The notes beneath the pieces were generated by a model, which saw nothing but the letters and a program-made list of their open reading frames with translations, made no database searches and was not told the DNA's origin. The position numbers were made by a program, and so were the translations under genes. Of a stretch of 31,846 nucleotides of DNA, positions 16,795 through 25,273 are shown in pieces (the first letter of the stretch is position 1; each line of letters begins with the position of its first letter). Origin of the DNA: an uncultured Bacteroidales bacterium (GTDB lineage: Bacteria > Bacteroidota > Bacteroidia > Bacteroidales > UBA932); contig CAJOJC010000024.1 of assembly GCA_905234775.1 (NCBI GenBank), positions 1 to 31,846 of the forward strand, read 5' to 3'.

Positions 16795-19700
16795 TTAGAA
16801 TGTGAGGTTTACGCCGACACTGTAGGTCTTCTGCTGAGGATAATAACCATTGTTGATGCCCGGATTCTCAGGGTCCATATAAGGGAACTCAGTGATGGTG
16901 AACAGGTTCGTTCCGGCCACATAGACCGAAGCCTTGCTGAGTCCCGCATGCCTGACTATGTTCGCGGGGAGAGAGTACGCGAGTTGGAGGTTCTTGAGGC
17001 GGAAATACGCGCCGCTGACCACCAGGATCTCGGAAAGATAGTCGTTGTTCGAGTTGTAAGTGCCGTGCAGACGAGGGTACTTCGTGTTTGTGTTGGGGGT
17101 GTAACCCTCTCCATACTGGCCGGGATACTCTTCCACCGGCCTGTACATCCTCTCCACAAGATACTTGAAGGTGTTGCCGCTCTCATAGAACGGACGGGTG
17201 TAGATAGTGCCGTCTACGTGTCCCGTGGACTGATAATAACCGTTCAGCGGGTAATCGCAGAGGCCCACTCCGTAGAACAGAGCCGTGAGGCTGATGCCCT
17301 TCCAGGCGAGTTCCAGATTCAGCGAGTAGTTGATCTCAGGGAGGGTGGAGCGACCGACCTGGACATAGTCCTGGACACGGTCGAACTGGCCGTCGCCGTT
17401 GATGTCCTCATACATACAGTCACCTATCATATAATAGCCGGACGGCGGCGCGGGGGCTGCGGCTATCTGTTCCTCGGTCTCGAAGAGGCCGATGTAGTGA
17501 TAGCCGTAGAGTTGGCCGAGCGGCTGGCCGATCACGATATTGCCGTAGTACGGCTGCGAATCGGCCACCAGACGCGAAAGGACCTTGTTGCGCGACCAGG
17601 AGAACATTCCGCGCACGGAATACGAGAATCCGTTGGAAAGCCAGTTGTTGTGGTTCACGACCAGTTCCAGTCCCCTGTCGTCCATGGTTCCCGTATTAAT
17701 ATAGGAAGGATGGTTCTTTCCGAGCGAGGGAGCGTAGACATTGCCGCCGGCGTCCTCGAGGATGCGGTCGGTGTACTTATAGAACCAGTCGAACTCCACG
17801 GACAACTTATTCTTGAACATGGTCGCCTCGAAACCGGCGTTGTAGCAGGTCATATGGGACCATGTCAAGTCGCTGTAGACATATCCGTCGGTGTAGAATG
17901 CTGCGACCGGGGTGTTGTTGAAGCCATAGAAGTAGCCGGGCGCGTTCGAGCGGTAACGGTTCTGCCATAGATACGGCGAACAGTCGTTCGAACCCAACTG
18001 GCCTATCGAGGCGCGGAGTTTCATGAAGTCCACGAAGTGAACGTGGTCGCTGAAGAAGTTCTCCTTGGAGATGGTCCAGCCCACTGCCACGGACGGGAAG
18101 ATGCCCCACCGGTTCTCGGGAGCGAAAATGTACGATGCGTCCTGCCTGGCCGTGAATTCCACGAGATATTTTTCGTCGTAGATATACGACAGGCGCTCGG
18201 CGAAACCGATGTCCGCGGTGTTGTAGTGCCTGCCTTCCACCGGGCTGATGGTCTTGGTTCCGTTGTTCAGGTCCATGGGCTCGTCGGCCACATAGCCAGA
18301 TTTGTTGCCCCACATAGACTCGCTGAAGCGGACAGTCTGCTCATAAAGGGCTATGGCGGAAATGACGTGCTTGCCGAAAGTGCGGTCGTAGGAGATCTGA
18401 GGGCGGACCGTAGATGACCAGTCGTGCGAATAACTCTTCGCGAAGACCGATTCAGGTATGCCCTGCGAGACCGTCTTGGTCGCATTCAGGCTCGTGCGGT
18501 CGAAGTAGTACAGTTCATACGCGCGCTGGTACGACTTCGCATTGCTCATCGCGAAATTGAAGCCGCCGAACACTGAAGCCTTCAGGCCGCGGAGGAAGTC
18601 GATATTGTCGAAACTATACTCGAGGGTGCTTCTAGCCGCGAATTCGTATGTTCTCGAATCCGAATAACCGGACTCTGTCAGAGCGCTGTCCGGCGAGAGC
18701 ACCATCTGTCCGTTCAAAAGAGCGAGCGGATAGGTGACGCCGTCTGCATCGGTGTAAGTATTCTTAATGATAGGAATACAGTAGTTCGCCCTCTGGATAG
18801 GGTTGAAGTATCCCTGGATGAAGCGGAGAGAACTATCGAAACTGTAGCCGGGCATATGGCGGTAGGTGTAACGACCCGTCATATTGATATTGTACCTGAG
18901 GCCCTGGGCCAACTTGGCGTCGATGTTAGCGCGGACGTTGTAACGGGTCAGGCCAGTGTTCTTCACAATACCTTTCTGGTCCATATAGCCCATACTCGAG
19001 AAGTAACTGAACTTGTCGTTGCCTCCCGATGCGCTGATGTTGTGCTGCTGGAGAGTACCGAAGTTGTTGTAGATAGTTGATCTCCAGTCAGTGCCGCCGG
19101 CGTCCAGCCAGGCGTCGTCGCCGGTCACTCCGTTGGCCTGCATGGTCCTGATGGCATCGTCCGTCCACATAGGAGAGTTGCCGTCCAACATGCGGGCAAG
19201 ATTATGCCAGTAGATATACTCGCGTGCGTTCAGCATCTCTGGCATTGCAGTGTTCTGGGTGAGGGTGTACGAACCGTCGTAATTGATGGTGGCGTGGTCC
19301 GCCTTCGAACCGGACTTGGTCGTGATGAGGATAACGCCGTTACCGCCCTTCACTCCGTAAATAGCGGCGGTCGCCGCGTCCTTGAGCACTGAAATCGAAG
19401 CGATATCGTTAGGGTTCAGGTTCGAGATCTGGCCGCTCTCCATACCGTCTATGATGTACAGAGGGCCGCTGTTGCCGCCGTAGGTCGCGAGACCGCGCAC
19501 GGTGATGCTCGCCTGGTCCTCGCCGGGCGTGCCGGACGACTGGATTGCCGTGACGCCCGCGAGTTTTCCCGCGAGCATATTAGTCACGTCGGTTGTAGGA
19601 GCCTTCACGATATCCTTGGAGGTGACCTGAGTCACCGAACCGATGACGAACTGCTTCTTCTGCGAGCCATAGGCCAGCACCACGACCTCGTCCAGGAAGA

Positions 19701-20007
19701 GATTATCCTCGGACAGAGTGACGGTGATTCCGTTCCTTGCGGGCACATCCTGGTCCGCATAGCCTATGCACGACACGGTCAGGGTCGCTCCCTTTCGCAC
19801 GTTAATGAGGAACTCTCCTCCGGAGTCTGTGCTGACTCCGTTCGACGTGCCTTTCTCGATAATGGCAGCGCCCGGCACCGGCAGACCTCCCTGGTCCACC
19901 ACCTTACCCTTTACGGGCAGCGTCTGCTGGGCATACGCCAAAGGCATTCCCGCAAACAGCAAGAGTATCGCCATGCAGGAAATGAACAGCTTTCTAGATA
20001 AAGACAT
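16795..20007 (-). CDS. SusC/RagA-family TonB-dependent transporter
   Basis: The 1070-residue protein starts at the ATG at 20007: that gives a good signal peptide (LFISCMAILLLFAGMPLAYAQ), and the additional upstream frame is non-coding leader. Domains in order: a CarboxypepD_reg-like domain (about 30-105, VKGKVVDQGGLPVPGAAI), a TonB-box-like DEVVVLAYG, the plug (ITVRGLATYGGNSGPLYIIDG and VLKDAATAAIYGVKGGNGVI), and a 22-stranded barrel ending in an aromatic residue (SVGVNLTF). It imports SusD-bound ligand across the outer membrane. No FecR-interacting STN domain is seen, so regulation through an anti-sigma factor is unlikely. A promoter box lies at 20032-20039, and the M16 protease gene is divergent. 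Confidence 0.96.
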   Translation of the reverse strand: MSLSRKLFISCMAILLLFAGMPLAYAQQTLPVKGKVVDQGGLPVPGAAIIEKGTSNGVSTDSGGEFLINVRKGATLTVSCIGYADQDVPARNGITVTLSEDNLFLDEVVVLAYGSQKKQFVIGSVTQVTSKDIVKAPTTDVTNMLAGKLAGVTAIQSSGTPGEDQASITVRGLATYGGNSGPLYIIDGMESGQISNLNPNDIASISVLKDAATAAIYGVKGGNGVILITTKSGSKADHATINYDGSYTLTQNTAMPEMLNAREYIYWHNLARMLDGNSPMWTDDAIRTMQANGVTGDDAWLDAGGTDWRSTIYNNFGTLQQHNISASGGNDKFSYFSSMGYMDQKGIVKNTGLTRYNVRANIDAKLAQGLRYNINMTGRYTYRHMPGYSFDSSLRFIQGYFNPIQRANYCIPIIKNTYTDADGVTYPLALLNGQMVLSPDSALTESGYSDSRTYEFAARSTLEYSFDNIDFLRGLKASVFGGFNFAMSNAKSYQRAYELYYFDRTSLNATKTVSQGIPESVFAKSYSHDWSSTVRPQISYDRTFGKHVISAIALYEQTVRFSESMWGNKSGYVADEPMDLNNGTKTISPVEGRHYNTADIGFAERLSYIYDEKYLVEFTARQDASYIFAPENRWGIFPSVAVGWTISKENFFSDHVHFVDFMKLRASIGQLGSNDCSPYLWQNRYRSNAPGYFYGFNNTPVAAFYTDGYVYSDLTWSHMTCYNAGFEATMFKNKLSVEFDWFYKYTDRILEDAGGNVYAPSLGKNHPSYINTGTMDDRGLELVVNHNNWLSNGFSYSVRGMFSWSRNKVLSRLVADSQPYYGNIVIGQPLGQLYGYHYIGLFETEEQIAAAPAPPSGYYMIGDCMYEDINGDGQFDRVQDYVQVGRSTLPEINYSLNLELAWKGISLTALFYGVGLCDYPLNGYYQSTGHVDGTIYTRPFYESGNTFKYLVERMYRPVEEYPGQYGEGYTPNTNTKYPRLHGTYNSNNDYLSEILVVSGAYFRLKNLQLAYSLPANIVRHAGLSKASVYVAGTNLFTITEFPYMDPENPGINNGYYPQQKTYSVGVNLTF

Positions 20008-20031
20008 CAGTTGATTAGTGTTTAGTGGTTT

Positions 20032-20039
20032 CAAAGATA
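20032..20039 (-). promoter_or_regulatory. -7 box of the SusC-SusD operon promoter
   Basis: On the minus strand TATCTTTG matches TAnnTTTG exactly, 24 bases before the SusC ATG. The 15-base context at 20033-20047 is identical to that at 11490-11504 before the FN3 lipoprotein. No TTTG -33 element is found at the usual distance, which could mean that an activator is needed. Confidence 0.55.
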
Positions 20040-20095
20040 CGAAATAATCCGAAACATTGTATCTCGGTTGCAACACTACTCTAGCATAATTTTTG

Positions 20096-20103
20096 TATAT
20101 TTG
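20096..20103 (+). promoter_or_regulatory. -7 box of the M16 protease gene
   Basis: TATATTTG matches TAnnTTTG exactly and lies 34 bases before the ATG at 20138. The leader between them is A/T-rich with no Shine-Dalgarno sequence, as is common in Bacteroidota. The nearest TTG upstream is 25 bases away, farther than the typical 19-21. Confidence 0.55.
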
Positions 20104-20137
20104 ACCACTAAAAAAAATATAATTAAGTAGGTTAATT

Positions 20138-22945
20138 ATGAAAAAAACAATGCTTGCAGCGTTGGCTCTTCTTGCCGGCGCTATGTGCTTTGCCCAGCAG
20201 CAGATGCCCCCGCTTCCCATCGATTCAGCGGTCCGCATCGGTAAACTCGACAACGGTCTTACTTATTATGTAAGGCATAACGAGGAGCCCAAGGGCCAGG
20301 CTAACTTCTACATCGCCCAGAAGGTGGGTTCCATCCTTGAGGAAGAAGACCAGAGAGGTCTTGCCCATTTCCTGGAGCATATGTGTTTCAACGGCACTCA
20401 GAACTTCCCCGGAAACGGTGTGATCAAGTACTGCGAGAGCATCGGCGTTAAGTTTGGCGCGGATCTGAATGCCTACACCTCGATCGACGAGACGGTCTAC
20501 AACATCGACAATGTGCCGGTGGCGACCTTCCCTACCGCCGTGGACTCCTGCCTCCTGATCCTTCACGACTGGGCAGGCGCCCTCCTTCTCGAGGGTGACG
20601 ACATCGACCACGAAAGAGGAGTTATCCACGAAGAGTGGCGTTCCCGCCAGAATGCCTCGATGAGGATGTATGAGAAGATCCTCCCCGAGATTTACCCTGG
20701 CAACAAATATGGCCAGCGCCTCCCCATCGGTCTGATGTCCGTCGTGGACAACTTCCCGTATGAGGCCCTCCGCGCATACTACAAGAAGTGGTATCGCCCT
20801 GACCAGCAGGGTATCGTGGTGGTCGGCGACATCGACGTGGACGAGGTCGAGGCGAAGATCCAGGCTATCTTCGGCACCCTCCCCGCCCCCGCGGCAGATG
20901 CGGCAGAGCGTTACTATCTCCCCATCGAGAAGAACGTGGAGCCCATCATCAGCATCGCCAAGGACAAGGAGCAGCCTTATGCAATGACCTATATCTTCAA
21001 GAAACACGACGCCGTGAAGCCTGAGGAGAAGGTCGATCTCAACTACGGCATCTATTACTACGCGCTTAACGCAGCTACCATTATGATGGGCGAGCGTATC
21101 CAGGAGATGCTCCAGAAAGCAGATCCTGACTTCGTGGATGCCGGTATCGACGACGAGGACTTCTTCCTCTCCAAGACCGAATCCGCATTCACCGGTTATG
21201 TTATCACTGACGAGAAACAACTCCTCCGCGGAATCACTTCCGTCTATCGCGAGATGCTCCGCGTCATCCGCAACGGTTTCACCGCTTCCGAGTATGACCG
21301 CGCCCGCCAGAATATCCTCACAAATCTTGAGACCCAGTTCAACCAGCGCGACAAGAAGACCAGCGGCAGTTACTGCCGTGAGTATGTCCGCCACTTCATC
21401 GACAACGAGCCTATCATGGGTATCGAGAACCAGTTCTCCCTCACCCAGCAACTCGCCCCGATGATTCCCGTGGAGGCCATTAACCAGATCGTCGCTTCCA
21501 TCATCGAGCCCAACAACCTCGTGGTTGTGTGTATGCTCCCTGATAAGGAAGGTGTCGTCTACCCGACCGAGGAAGAGATCAAGGCCGCATTCGCAGCCGT
21601 AGAGGCAGAGGAAATCGCTCCGTACGAGGACAAGGTTTCCGATGAACCTCTCATCAGCAAACTTCCCAAGGCAGGCAAGGTCAAGAAGAGCGAGCCCGCT
21701 CCTTTCGGCTACACCAAACTCACCCTTAAGAACGGCGCTACCGTCTACTTCCAGCAGACAGACTTCAATGCGGACGAGGTTATCTTCAGGGCCACCAGCA
21801 AGGGCGGAAAGTCCCTCTATGGCAACGAAGATATCGTGACTCTGTCCAGCATCGGTGAGCTGATTGATGTGGCCGGTCTGGGCAACTTCTCCAGCACCGA
21901 ACTCAGCAAGGCTCTCACAGGCAAGAAGGTCAGCCTCTCCGCCAATGTGAACGAGTATATGGAGGCCCTCAGAGGAAAGAGCACCCCGAAGGATTTCGAG
22001 ACTCTCCTCCAACTGAACTACCTCTACTTCACTGCACTTCGCAGCGACGATGAAGCATTCCAGTCATGGAAGACCAAGACTGCCGCCATCCTCGCAAACC
22101 AGGAGGCACAGCCTATGTCCGCCCTTCAGGACAGCATCAAACTTGTCTACGCTGATCCTACCCGCGGCTACCGTCTCAAGTCTGCAGATATCGATAAGGT
22201 TGACTATGCACGCGCTATGAAGATTGCTGCAGAGCGCTTCTCCAACGCAGCAGACTTCAACTTCATCATCACCGGCGCCATCAGCCTCGAGGAGGCGAAG
22301 CCGTTCATCGAGCAGTACATCGGCTCACTCCCTGCCAAGAAGAACAAGAAGGAGAACTTCAAGATTTCCGGCTACGAGTTCCGCGAGGGACCTCTCGATG
22401 TGAAGTTCGAGCGCCAGATGGGTACCCCTATGGCCACCAGCCTCACCCTCAGTTCAGCGAAACTGGAATACAACCTAAAGAACGATCTCGCATTCGATAT
22501 CGCTTGCCAGACCCTTTCGATGGTGCTTCTCGAGGAAATCCGCGAGAAAGAAGGCGCGACATACTCGATCGGAGCCTACGGCGGAACCAACTCAGTTCCT
22601 TTCGCCAACGCCTATATGCAGATTATCTACCAGACCAATCCTGAGAAGGTAGAGTATACTGAGGGCAGGGTTGCAGAACTCATTGCAGAGTTCCTCGAGA
22701 CTGGTCCTTCCGCAGAGAACCTCGCCAAGGCCAAGGAATACCTTGCCAAGGAGTACAAGGCAAATCTCACCGAGAACACCTTCCTCAATGGAAACCTCAG
22801 CGAGTACCTCCTCAGCGGCCTCGATCTGAGCACTGAATACCTTGCGACTCTGGACGCCATCACCGCAGACGATGTGAAGGCTACCCTCAAGGCTATTCTC
22901 GATCAGAACAACAAGACTTCGATCTTGATGGTCGGAGTTGAATAA
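20138..22945 (+). CDS. M16 family zinc metalloprotease (PqqL/pitrilysin-like)
   Basis: The 935-residue protein has a signal peptide ending in FAQ, so it is exported, probably to the periplasm. The N-terminal half carries the inverted zinc motif HFLEH (His77, Glu80, His81), followed by NAYTSIDETVYNI and the downstream Glu region DHERGVIHEEWRSR. The C-terminal half (from about residue 510) repeats the M16 fold without a metal site and contains LLEEIREKEGATYSIGAYGG, the conserved substrate-side segment. Full-length tandem M16 proteases of this kind degrade peptides inside a closed chamber. It is transcribed away from the SusC-SusD operon and ends at its own terminator (22951). A link to peptide import by that operon is only suggested by position. 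Confidence 0.95.
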   Translation: MKKTMLAALALLAGAMCFAQQQMPPLPIDSAVRIGKLDNGLTYYVRHNEEPKGQANFYIAQKVGSILEEEDQRGLAHFLEHMCFNGTQNFPGNGVIKYCESIGVKFGADLNAYTSIDETVYNIDNVPVATFPTAVDSCLLILHDWAGALLLEGDDIDHERGVIHEEWRSRQNASMRMYEKILPEIYPGNKYGQRLPIGLMSVVDNFPYEALRAYYKKWYRPDQQGIVVVGDIDVDEVEAKIQAIFGTLPAPAADAAERYYLPIEKNVEPIISIAKDKEQPYAMTYIFKKHDAVKPEEKVDLNYGIYYYALNAATIMMGERIQEMLQKADPDFVDAGIDDEDFFLSKTESAFTGYVITDEKQLLRGITSVYREMLRVIRNGFTASEYDRARQNILTNLETQFNQRDKKTSGSYCREYVRHFIDNEPIMGIENQFSLTQQLAPMIPVEAINQIVASIIEPNNLVVVCMLPDKEGVVYPTEEEIKAAFAAVEAEEIAPYEDKVSDEPLISKLPKAGKVKKSEPAPFGYTKLTLKNGATVYFQQTDFNADEVIFRATSKGGKSLYGNEDIVTLSSIGELIDVAGLGNFSSTELSKALTGKKVSLSANVNEYMEALRGKSTPKDFETLLQLNYLYFTALRSDDEAFQSWKTKTAAILANQEAQPMSALQDSIKLVYADPTRGYRLKSADIDKVDYARAMKIAAERFSNAADFNFIITGAISLEEAKPFIEQYIGSLPAKKNKKENFKISGYEFREGPLDVKFERQMGTPMATSLTLSSAKLEYNLKNDLAFDIACQTLSMVLLEEIREKEGATYSIGAYGGTNSVPFANAYMQIIYQTNPEKVEYTEGRVAELIAEFLETGPSAENLAKAKEYLAKEYKANLTENTFLNGNLSEYLLSGLDLSTEYLATLDAITADDVKATLKAILDQNNKTSILMVGVE

Positions 22946-22950
22946 AAAAA

Positions 22951-22970
22951 GGCGGCCCTTGAGGGTCGCC
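22951..22970. terminator. bidirectional intrinsic terminator
   Basis: GGCGGCCC (22951-22958) pairs with GGGTCGCC (22963-22970), including one G-T pair, around loop TTGA. A-run 22944-22950 lies before it and T-rich 22971-22980 after it. It serves both the M16 gene (plus) and the converging GH3 gene (minus), whose stop codon is inside the T-run. Confidence 0.88.
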
Positions 22971-22978
22971 TTTATTTT

Positions 22979-25269
22979 TTAAAGCAATTCGAATGAGGCA
23001 GAGTTCCGAGTGCGGGAATCGCCTCCGATGAATACCTGGAACTCGCCGGGCTCGGCGCCGTACTTCATTTCCTGGTTCCAGAACGAAAGGGCGTCCATGC
23101 CAATCTCAAAAGTGACTTCGCGGGTCTCGCCAGGCTGCAGGAGTACTTTCTCGAAGCCCTTGAGTTCACGGACAGGACGCGAAGAAGAAGCCACCACGTC
23201 TCGAATGTACATCTGCACGACCTCCTTGCCAGCGACAGCGCCGGTGTTGGTGACCTTCACAGAAGCGGTCAACTTCTCCCCCGCCTTCATCTTTTCGGCG
23301 GACAGAACGACAGGACCGTATTCAAACGAAGTATAGCTGAGTCCATATCCGAACGGATACACCGGATCATTGTCCACATCCAGATAATTCGAGCGGAACT
23401 TCATAAACCAGCCGCCCTCATCCAGAGGCCTGCCAGTGTTCTTATGAGCGTAATAGATAGGAACCTGTCCCACGTTCTTCGGGAAGGACATAGTCAACTT
23501 TCCGGACGGGTTCACATCGCCGAACAGCACGTCCGCGATAGAATATGCCGCCTCGGTGCCGCCGAACCAGGTGTCCAGGATGGCGGGGACGTTCTCGCTC
23601 TCCCACTGAATAGTGAGCGGGCGGCCGTTAAAGAGCACCAGAACCACGGGCTTGCCGGTCTTAAGCAGCGCCTTAAGAAGATCCTTCTGCACATCGGGAA
23701 TATCGAGCGAGGTGCGTGAAGAAGCCTCACCGGACATCTCCGCCGATTCGCCGAGAGCGGCTATAACCACGTCCGAGCGCAGCGCCACGGCGATAGCCTC
23801 AGCCAGCATCGCGCCGTCAGAGCGATTGTCGCGGCCAAGGTCTTTGCCGAACAGAGTCGAGTTCGCCTCGAGGACGGGATCCTTGCAGAGATTCGAGCCC
23901 TTGGCATATAGAACGCGCACATCCGAGCCTGCAACTTCCTTGATTCCATCCAATAAAGACGTTGTGCGGCCATGCTGGGCTGCCACAGACCATGTTCCAG
24001 GCATATTCGAACCGGCGTTGGCCAGAGGGCCTATGACGGCCACCGTACCCTTACGGGTGAGCGGAAGCACGGGCTTGCCCTTGAATTCCTCATTGCGAAG
24101 GAGCACATACGACTCGCCTGCTATACGGCGGGCAACAGCTCGGTTCTCGTTGCTGTAGATAACTCTGGCGCCTTCTTCCTCACGGCAGAACTTGTAAGGA
24201 TCATCGAACAGGCCGAGTTTGTACTTCGCTTCCAGCACCCTGCGGCAGGCCTGGTCCAGAGTCTTAAGCGAGACTTCACCCTTCTCGATGCCGGGGATGG
24301 TCTGCGTGAACAGCGCCTCGGCGACCATGTCCATATCCATACCTGCATTCAGAGCGCGAACGCCCACTTCGTGGTAATCGCCCACTCCGTGCATTATGCA
24401 CTCGGAGATGCCGGTGTAGTCGGACACTACGAAGCCGTCCCAGCCCCACTGCTCGCGAAGCACCTCAGTAAGGAGCCACTTGTTGACCGAAGCCGGCACA
24501 TCATCCACGGTGTTGAAAGAGGCCATGAATGAGCCGGCGCCTGCGTCGGCAGCGGCTTTGTAGCCGGTCATATAGTCGTTGAACATGCGCTGGTGCGACA
24601 TGTCCACGGTGTTGTAGTCGCGTCCGGCTTCCGCTCCGCCATAGAGGGCGAAGTGCTTGACGCAGGCCATAATCTGGTCCTTCGAGGCGAACTGCTCGCC
24701 CGGGCGGCCCTGATAACCGTAAACCATCGCCTCCGCTATGCGGGCGTTCAGGTACGGGTCCTCGCCGCTCCCTTCGCTCACACGGCCCCAGCGCGGATCG
24801 CGACCGAGATCGACCATGGGGCTGAAGGTCCACGCGATGCCGTCGGCTGATGCCTCCACGGCCGCTATGTGCGCGGATTCCTCCACCGCCGCCATATCCC
24901 AGGTGCAGGACAAGCCGAGCGGAATCGGGAAGGTGGTTTCATAGCCATGGATGACATCCATACCGAAGATCAGCGGGATGCCGAGCCTGGACTGCTCCAC
25001 CGCTATCTTCTGGTAGCGGCGGATTTCGGCGGCGCCTTTGACATTGAGCAGGCCGCTTACCTCGCCCTTGGCGATACGGTCTTCCCTTCTCCCGTGACGA
25101 TGTCGCCGGCCACGGGCAGGTTCAACTGGCCCGCCTTCTCTTCGAGGGTCATCTTCTTCATGAGAGCGTCGATGAACTGGTCCATCTTCGCGTCCTTGTG
25201 GATCGCTTTGTTGCCGGTGCATCCTAATGCAAGAGCGGCAAACAGTATCAAGCTTAGTGTTTTCTTCAT
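22979..25269 (-). pseudogene. GH3 beta-glucosidase (BglX-like) lipoprotein, frameshifted near N-terminus
   Basis: The ATG at 25269 gives a lipoprotein signal (ALALGC) followed by MDQFIDALMKKMTLEEKAGQ. At about 25082-25089 the frame breaks after LPVAGDIVTGEG and resumes as DRIAKGEVSGLLNVKG. Compared with BglX-type enzymes about five residues are missing there, so a loss of about 16 bases fits. The remainder is intact: KHFALYGG, nucleophile segment GFVVSDYTG (Asp codon at 24419-24421), AEMSGEASSR near the acid/base region, then the C-terminal GH3 domain and fibronectin-III-like domain ending ASFELL. GH3 enzymes of this type remove glucose from beta-gluco-oligosaccharides. It follows GH144 by 4 bases, pointing to sophoro-oligosaccharide hydrolysis. 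Decay or assembly error would both explain the break. Confidence 0.87.
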
Positions 25270-25273
25270 ATTG

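Noticed and set aside
20225..22012. 595-codon open frame on the minus strand
   Set aside because: Antisense to the M16 protease, which has complete catalytic motifs; it arises from GC-biased codon use.
4710..25095. Programmed ribosomal frameshifting at the four frame breaks
   Set aside because: No slippery heptamer lies at the junctions, and in at least oadA and oadB conserved residues are physically missing, so slipping would not restore a normal protein.
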